From NCBI GenBank assembly GCA_025354885.1, contig JANXLY010000105.1:1-64000 (forward strand): 64,000 nucleotides of DNA. The letters run 5' to 3'. The notes under the pieces are model-generated. The model did not search any database. It was not told the DNA's origin and saw only the letters and a program-made list of their open reading frames with translations. Positions 61,592-64,000 of this stretch are shown here, piece by piece; positions within the stretch are counted from its first letter, which is position 1; each line of letters opens with the position of its first letter. This stretch comes from Acidobacteriota bacterium (GTDB lineage: Bacteria > Acidobacteriota > Terriglobia > Bryobacterales > Bryobacteraceae). The position numbers were made by a program, and so were the translations under genes.

Positions 61592-62791
61592 GTGATACTG
61601 TCATTTGTGAGGACCCAATTGCGCCTTCGAGACTTCAATAACAGCAGCCCGCGAGAGCTTTCGCAGGCCATCTCTTCCGGCCGCCGCAACTTCCTGCGCT
61701 CGGTGACGGGTGCCACCGCAGCCTCTACGATTTTCGGCTCTTCTCCCCTGTATGGCATGCTCGCCAACCGAACCAAGAAAGCAATCGTTGTTACCTTTGG
61801 CGGCGGCGCTCGTGACGACGAAACCTTCTTGCCCGACGGACAGGAGAATATTCCCCATCTGCTCAAAGAATTGATGCCCCAGGCTACGTTTTTTTCGCAG
61901 ATGGTCAATCGCGGAATCCTCGGTCACTACGTTGCAACCGCCAGTATCGTCACTGGAGCCTACGAAACATTCAATAATTTCGCTGCGGTATCGCCCAATA
62001 ACCCGACAGTCTTCGAATACTTCCGACGAGACCTTGAACGCCCGGCTACCGATTGTTGGGTTGTAGCGCCCAGCAACGGGTTTGCCCGTATCGGCGAGAG
62101 TGCCCACAAGTTGTTTGGGCCGGGTCTGGGTGCCGGCGTAATTCTGCCCAAGAGATTACTCTCCGCGGCCCTATCCGCCAATAGCGATTCAGCTCGCTAC
62201 CAGCACCTTCTCCGCGATAACTACGAGACGCCACTCTACGCGCCCACACTGACAGGCAAACAGATTGAACTAAGTCGCATGGCAGACTTGCTCAAACTAT
62301 CAGTCGACGATTTCGCTGCCCACGCCCGCAGTCTGGTTAGCCCTGACGAACTATCGGTTTACGTCGCCAAACAACTCATGCGGCAGCTCTCCCCCAGTCT
62401 GCTTTGGGTCACCCTGCATGACATTGACATTGCGCATTCCGGAACTTTTTCACTTTATGTCGATGCCATCAAGCGTTGTGACCGTCACTGCGCCGAGCTT
62501 TGGCAGGCGGTTCAGAAAGATCCCGAATATTCGGGGAACACAACCATGTTTATCCTTCCTGATTTCGGGCGCGATTCCGATATTGATTCCGGCGGCAATG
62601 GATTTCAGCATCACCGCACTGGCGACGCAAGGTCGCGCACTACCTGGATGATGGTTCTCGGGCCGGGGATTCGCCAGAACGTGGTCGTGGATCGCCCTGT
62701 GGATTCCACCGATCTCGTCCCAACCCTGGGATCGTTGCTGGGCTTTGACGCCCGCTATTCGCAGGGCAAGCCGCTGGCAGAAGTGGCCTGA
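61592..62791 (+). CDS. Tat-exported alkaline-phosphatase-superfamily protein
   Basis: A 399-residue protein of the sulfatase / DUF1501-like group. A twin-arginine signal SGRRNFLRSVTGATAAS precedes the core (AIVVTFGGGARDDETF). Later metal-site-like text includes LHDIDIAHSGTFSLYVDAI and TTMFILPDFGRDSD, and the ending (PVDSTDLVPTLGSLLGF) is typical. I did not identify the nucleophile residue with certainty, so activity is uncertain. The start codon is GTG at 61592, with another GTG at 61607. It lies 11 bases after the CRTAC1-like gene. Confidence 0.78.
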   Translation: MILSFVRTQLRLRDFNNSSPRELSQAISSGRRNFLRSVTGATAASTIFGSSPLYGMLANRTKKAIVVTFGGGARDDETFLPDGQENIPHLLKELMPQATFFSQMVNRGILGHYVATASIVTGAYETFNNFAAVSPNNPTVFEYFRRDLERPATDCWVVAPSNGFARIGESAHKLFGPGLGAGVILPKRLLSAALSANSDSARYQHLLRDNYETPLYAPTLTGKQIELSRMADLLKLSVDDFAAHARSLVSPDELSVYVAKQLMRQLSPSLLWVTLHDIDIAHSGTFSLYVDAIKRCDRHCAELWQAVQKDPEYSGNTTMFILPDFGRDSDIDSGGNGFQHHRTGDARSRTTWMMVLGPGIRQNVVVDRPVDSTDLVPTLGSLLGFDARYSQGKPLAEVA

Positions 62792-62793
62792 GC

Positions 62794-64000
62794 ATGTTAC
62801 CCGATCAACTGCTTCCAAAAAACTTTGCAGCCTATCCACCAGAGGCCCGCCGTCTGGCCGAAAGCCAAATCGCTTTGCTACGCAGATTGCCTCTCAGTTT
62901 CGTGCCTCTCCTGCTCCGCGAGTTGTTGGCCTACGATTGGAAGTTTCCAACAGAGCGTGAGGACCTCGACCGGCAATTTACCTATCTCGCAAATCTTTCT
63001 TCGCAAGACTTGGCAAATGCCATGGCCTCTTTCTCCCAACTTCGGCTTTCGGGCGATCTGGAGAAAACGGATTGGGTTAACGCACCTGCGGCCTTTACTG
63101 AACAGTTGACGGCACAACTCTGGACAACCCATCAGATCGATGCCTTCCGCAGCGCCGCAGTGGAGTATATTGCCAAGTCCAGCGCTGCGGCAAAAGAAGA
63201 TCCATTGCCCACACATCGACTAGGCATCGCGGTCATCGGGCAGGGCGTCAAAAACAATTCGTATCGCCTCTTCCGCAAGCTTCGCCCGCATGGTGTCTAC
63301 TTCACACAGTTGCAGCAGAATGGCGGCCTGAAAACACTTGTCGAAGCGGTAGCAAGGCGAGCGGCAACAAACCCCGTGCCCTATGGCCACTGGTATATCG
63401 ACGGGGCTAGGGCTACTAGTCCAAATACCGCAAGTGTGTCCCGAGTTTCTTACGCTACGATCTCTGCTGCCCGCGCGAATTTACAAAACCGCATGCAGAA
63501 ACTTTACCAGGCCAAGGTATTTGATCCAGAGGCCTTCCGGACGCGAATGGCCCAAATACAACCCGAAGACATCGGTCTCGATTCCGGGTCGGATAGGGTT
63601 CTCAATCGTTTCCAGCTCAGTCTCCTCACGGAAGGCTCCGGCACACAAGTCTTCGCAACCACATTCGTTCAATGGGCCGCGAGAGAAGCATTGCGGCGCG
63701 CCCAGCCGCTTACGCTATTGGCCCACTTTGCTCCGCGCCAGCGAGAGAACCCGATGAACGAGCTGCTCAGCGAAGCACAGCGCCGACCCGAACTGGATCC
63801 GCAGGGTTCGCTAGTAGATTCCGACATGGGGGCCTATTACACGTGGCTCAATCAGCAGCGATTATCCGGCGCAGAAAAGGCCAGGTTCCTTGTCTGGTTT
63901 GAAGATCACCACGAAGCAGTCGCGATTGGGCCAGGCATGGGAAAAGGCACACAATCAAATACTCCGATTGAATTGCAAGATCTAATCGCAAAAATCATTT
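62794..64000 (+). CDS. Unrecognised protein, runs off the window
   Basis: At least 402 codons open from the ATG at 62794, two bases after the previous stop, to the window edge. I read the frame through without finding a stop. No signal peptide is seen. The first 130 residues are helical (RRLAESQIALLRRLPLSFVP, then LLLRELLAYDW). The middle part has LGIAVIGQGVKNNSYRLFRKL and PVPYGHWYIDGARA. No family is recognised. The context (CRTAC1-like and Tat-exported phosphatase-like genes) suggests one transcript. Confidence 0.8.
   Translation, partial: MLPDQLLPKNFAAYPPEARRLAESQIALLRRLPLSFVPLLLRELLAYDWKFPTEREDLDRQFTYLANLSSQDLANAMASFSQLRLSGDLEKTDWVNAPAAFTEQLTAQLWTTHQIDAFRSAAVEYIAKSSAAAKEDPLPTHRLGIAVIGQGVKNNSYRLFRKLRPHGVYFTQLQQNGGLKTLVEAVARRAATNPVPYGHWYIDGARATSPNTASVSRVSYATISAARANLQNRMQKLYQAKVFDPEAFRTRMAQIQPEDIGLDSGSDRVLNRFQLSLLTEGSGTQVFATTFVQWAAREALRRAQPLTLLAHFAPRQRENPMNELLSEAQRRPELDPQGSLVDSDMGAYYTWLNQQRLSGAEKARFLVWFEDHHEAVAIGPGMGKGTQSNTPIELQDLIAKII

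Overview
The window most likely comes from the chromosome of an acidobacterium of the Solibacter/Bryobacter group (Bryobacterales). The markers are lineage habits rather than a ribosomal gene, because none is present. They include a secreted protein with a C-terminal domain that looks like the Solibacter-type TIGR03437 domain, a GWxTD-type protein, two very large Oar-like outer-membrane receptors with N-terminal carboxypeptidase-regulatory domains, two CRTAC1-like FG-GAP/ASPIC-UnbV/TPR proteins, and many short signal peptides ending in AQAP-like sequences. No complete tRNA, rRNA or CRISPR array was found.

Region 1 (0-7.1 kb, minus strand) is a housekeeping operon with overlapping stops and starts: phoH, ybeY, a CBS/CorC-type membrane protein, era, a BON-domain protein, ugd and a GNAT acetyltransferase. 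Next to it is a metallophosphoesterase whose signal-peptide start is broken by a short duplicated segment. Region 2 (7.2-25 kb) holds envelope proteins (a Gly/Pro-rich secreted protein, an Oar-like receptor, a GWxTD protein, a beta-barrel-like protein, a TolC-type channel), a decayed glycosidase-like gene, pyrE-truA-fabH, a Fes-like esterase, and a small operon pairing an unknown protein, a DUF5678-like protein and a retropepsin-like protease. Region 3 (25.3-30.3 kb) has a hemerythrin protein beside a RIC/ScdA-type Fe-S repair protein, then two tandem S41 proteases.

Region 4 (30.3-40.1 kb) is an accessory island. It contains a hicAB pair, at least four copies of a dispersed repeat (three of them about 150 bp), two sequences resembling tRNA 3' ends, a frameshifted di-heme cytochrome gene, a TIGR03437-type secreted protein, an orphan gene of unknown function, a headless gene fragment, and an IS630-family element inserted exactly in the stop codon of mutL.

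Region 5 (40.1-49.9 kb, minus strand) is an export operon of three HlyD/MacA-like adaptors, one MacB-like permease and one TolC-like channel, followed by mutL. No ABC ATPase is encoded with it. Region 6 (49.9-64 kb) has an M20 peptidase, then a near-mirror arrangement: an Oar-like receptor between two CRTAC1/ASPIC-UnbV/TPR proteins, followed on the plus strand by a Tat-exported phosphatase-superfamily protein and an unrecognised protein that runs off the window.

All family calls come from reading motifs by eye. No database search was run.
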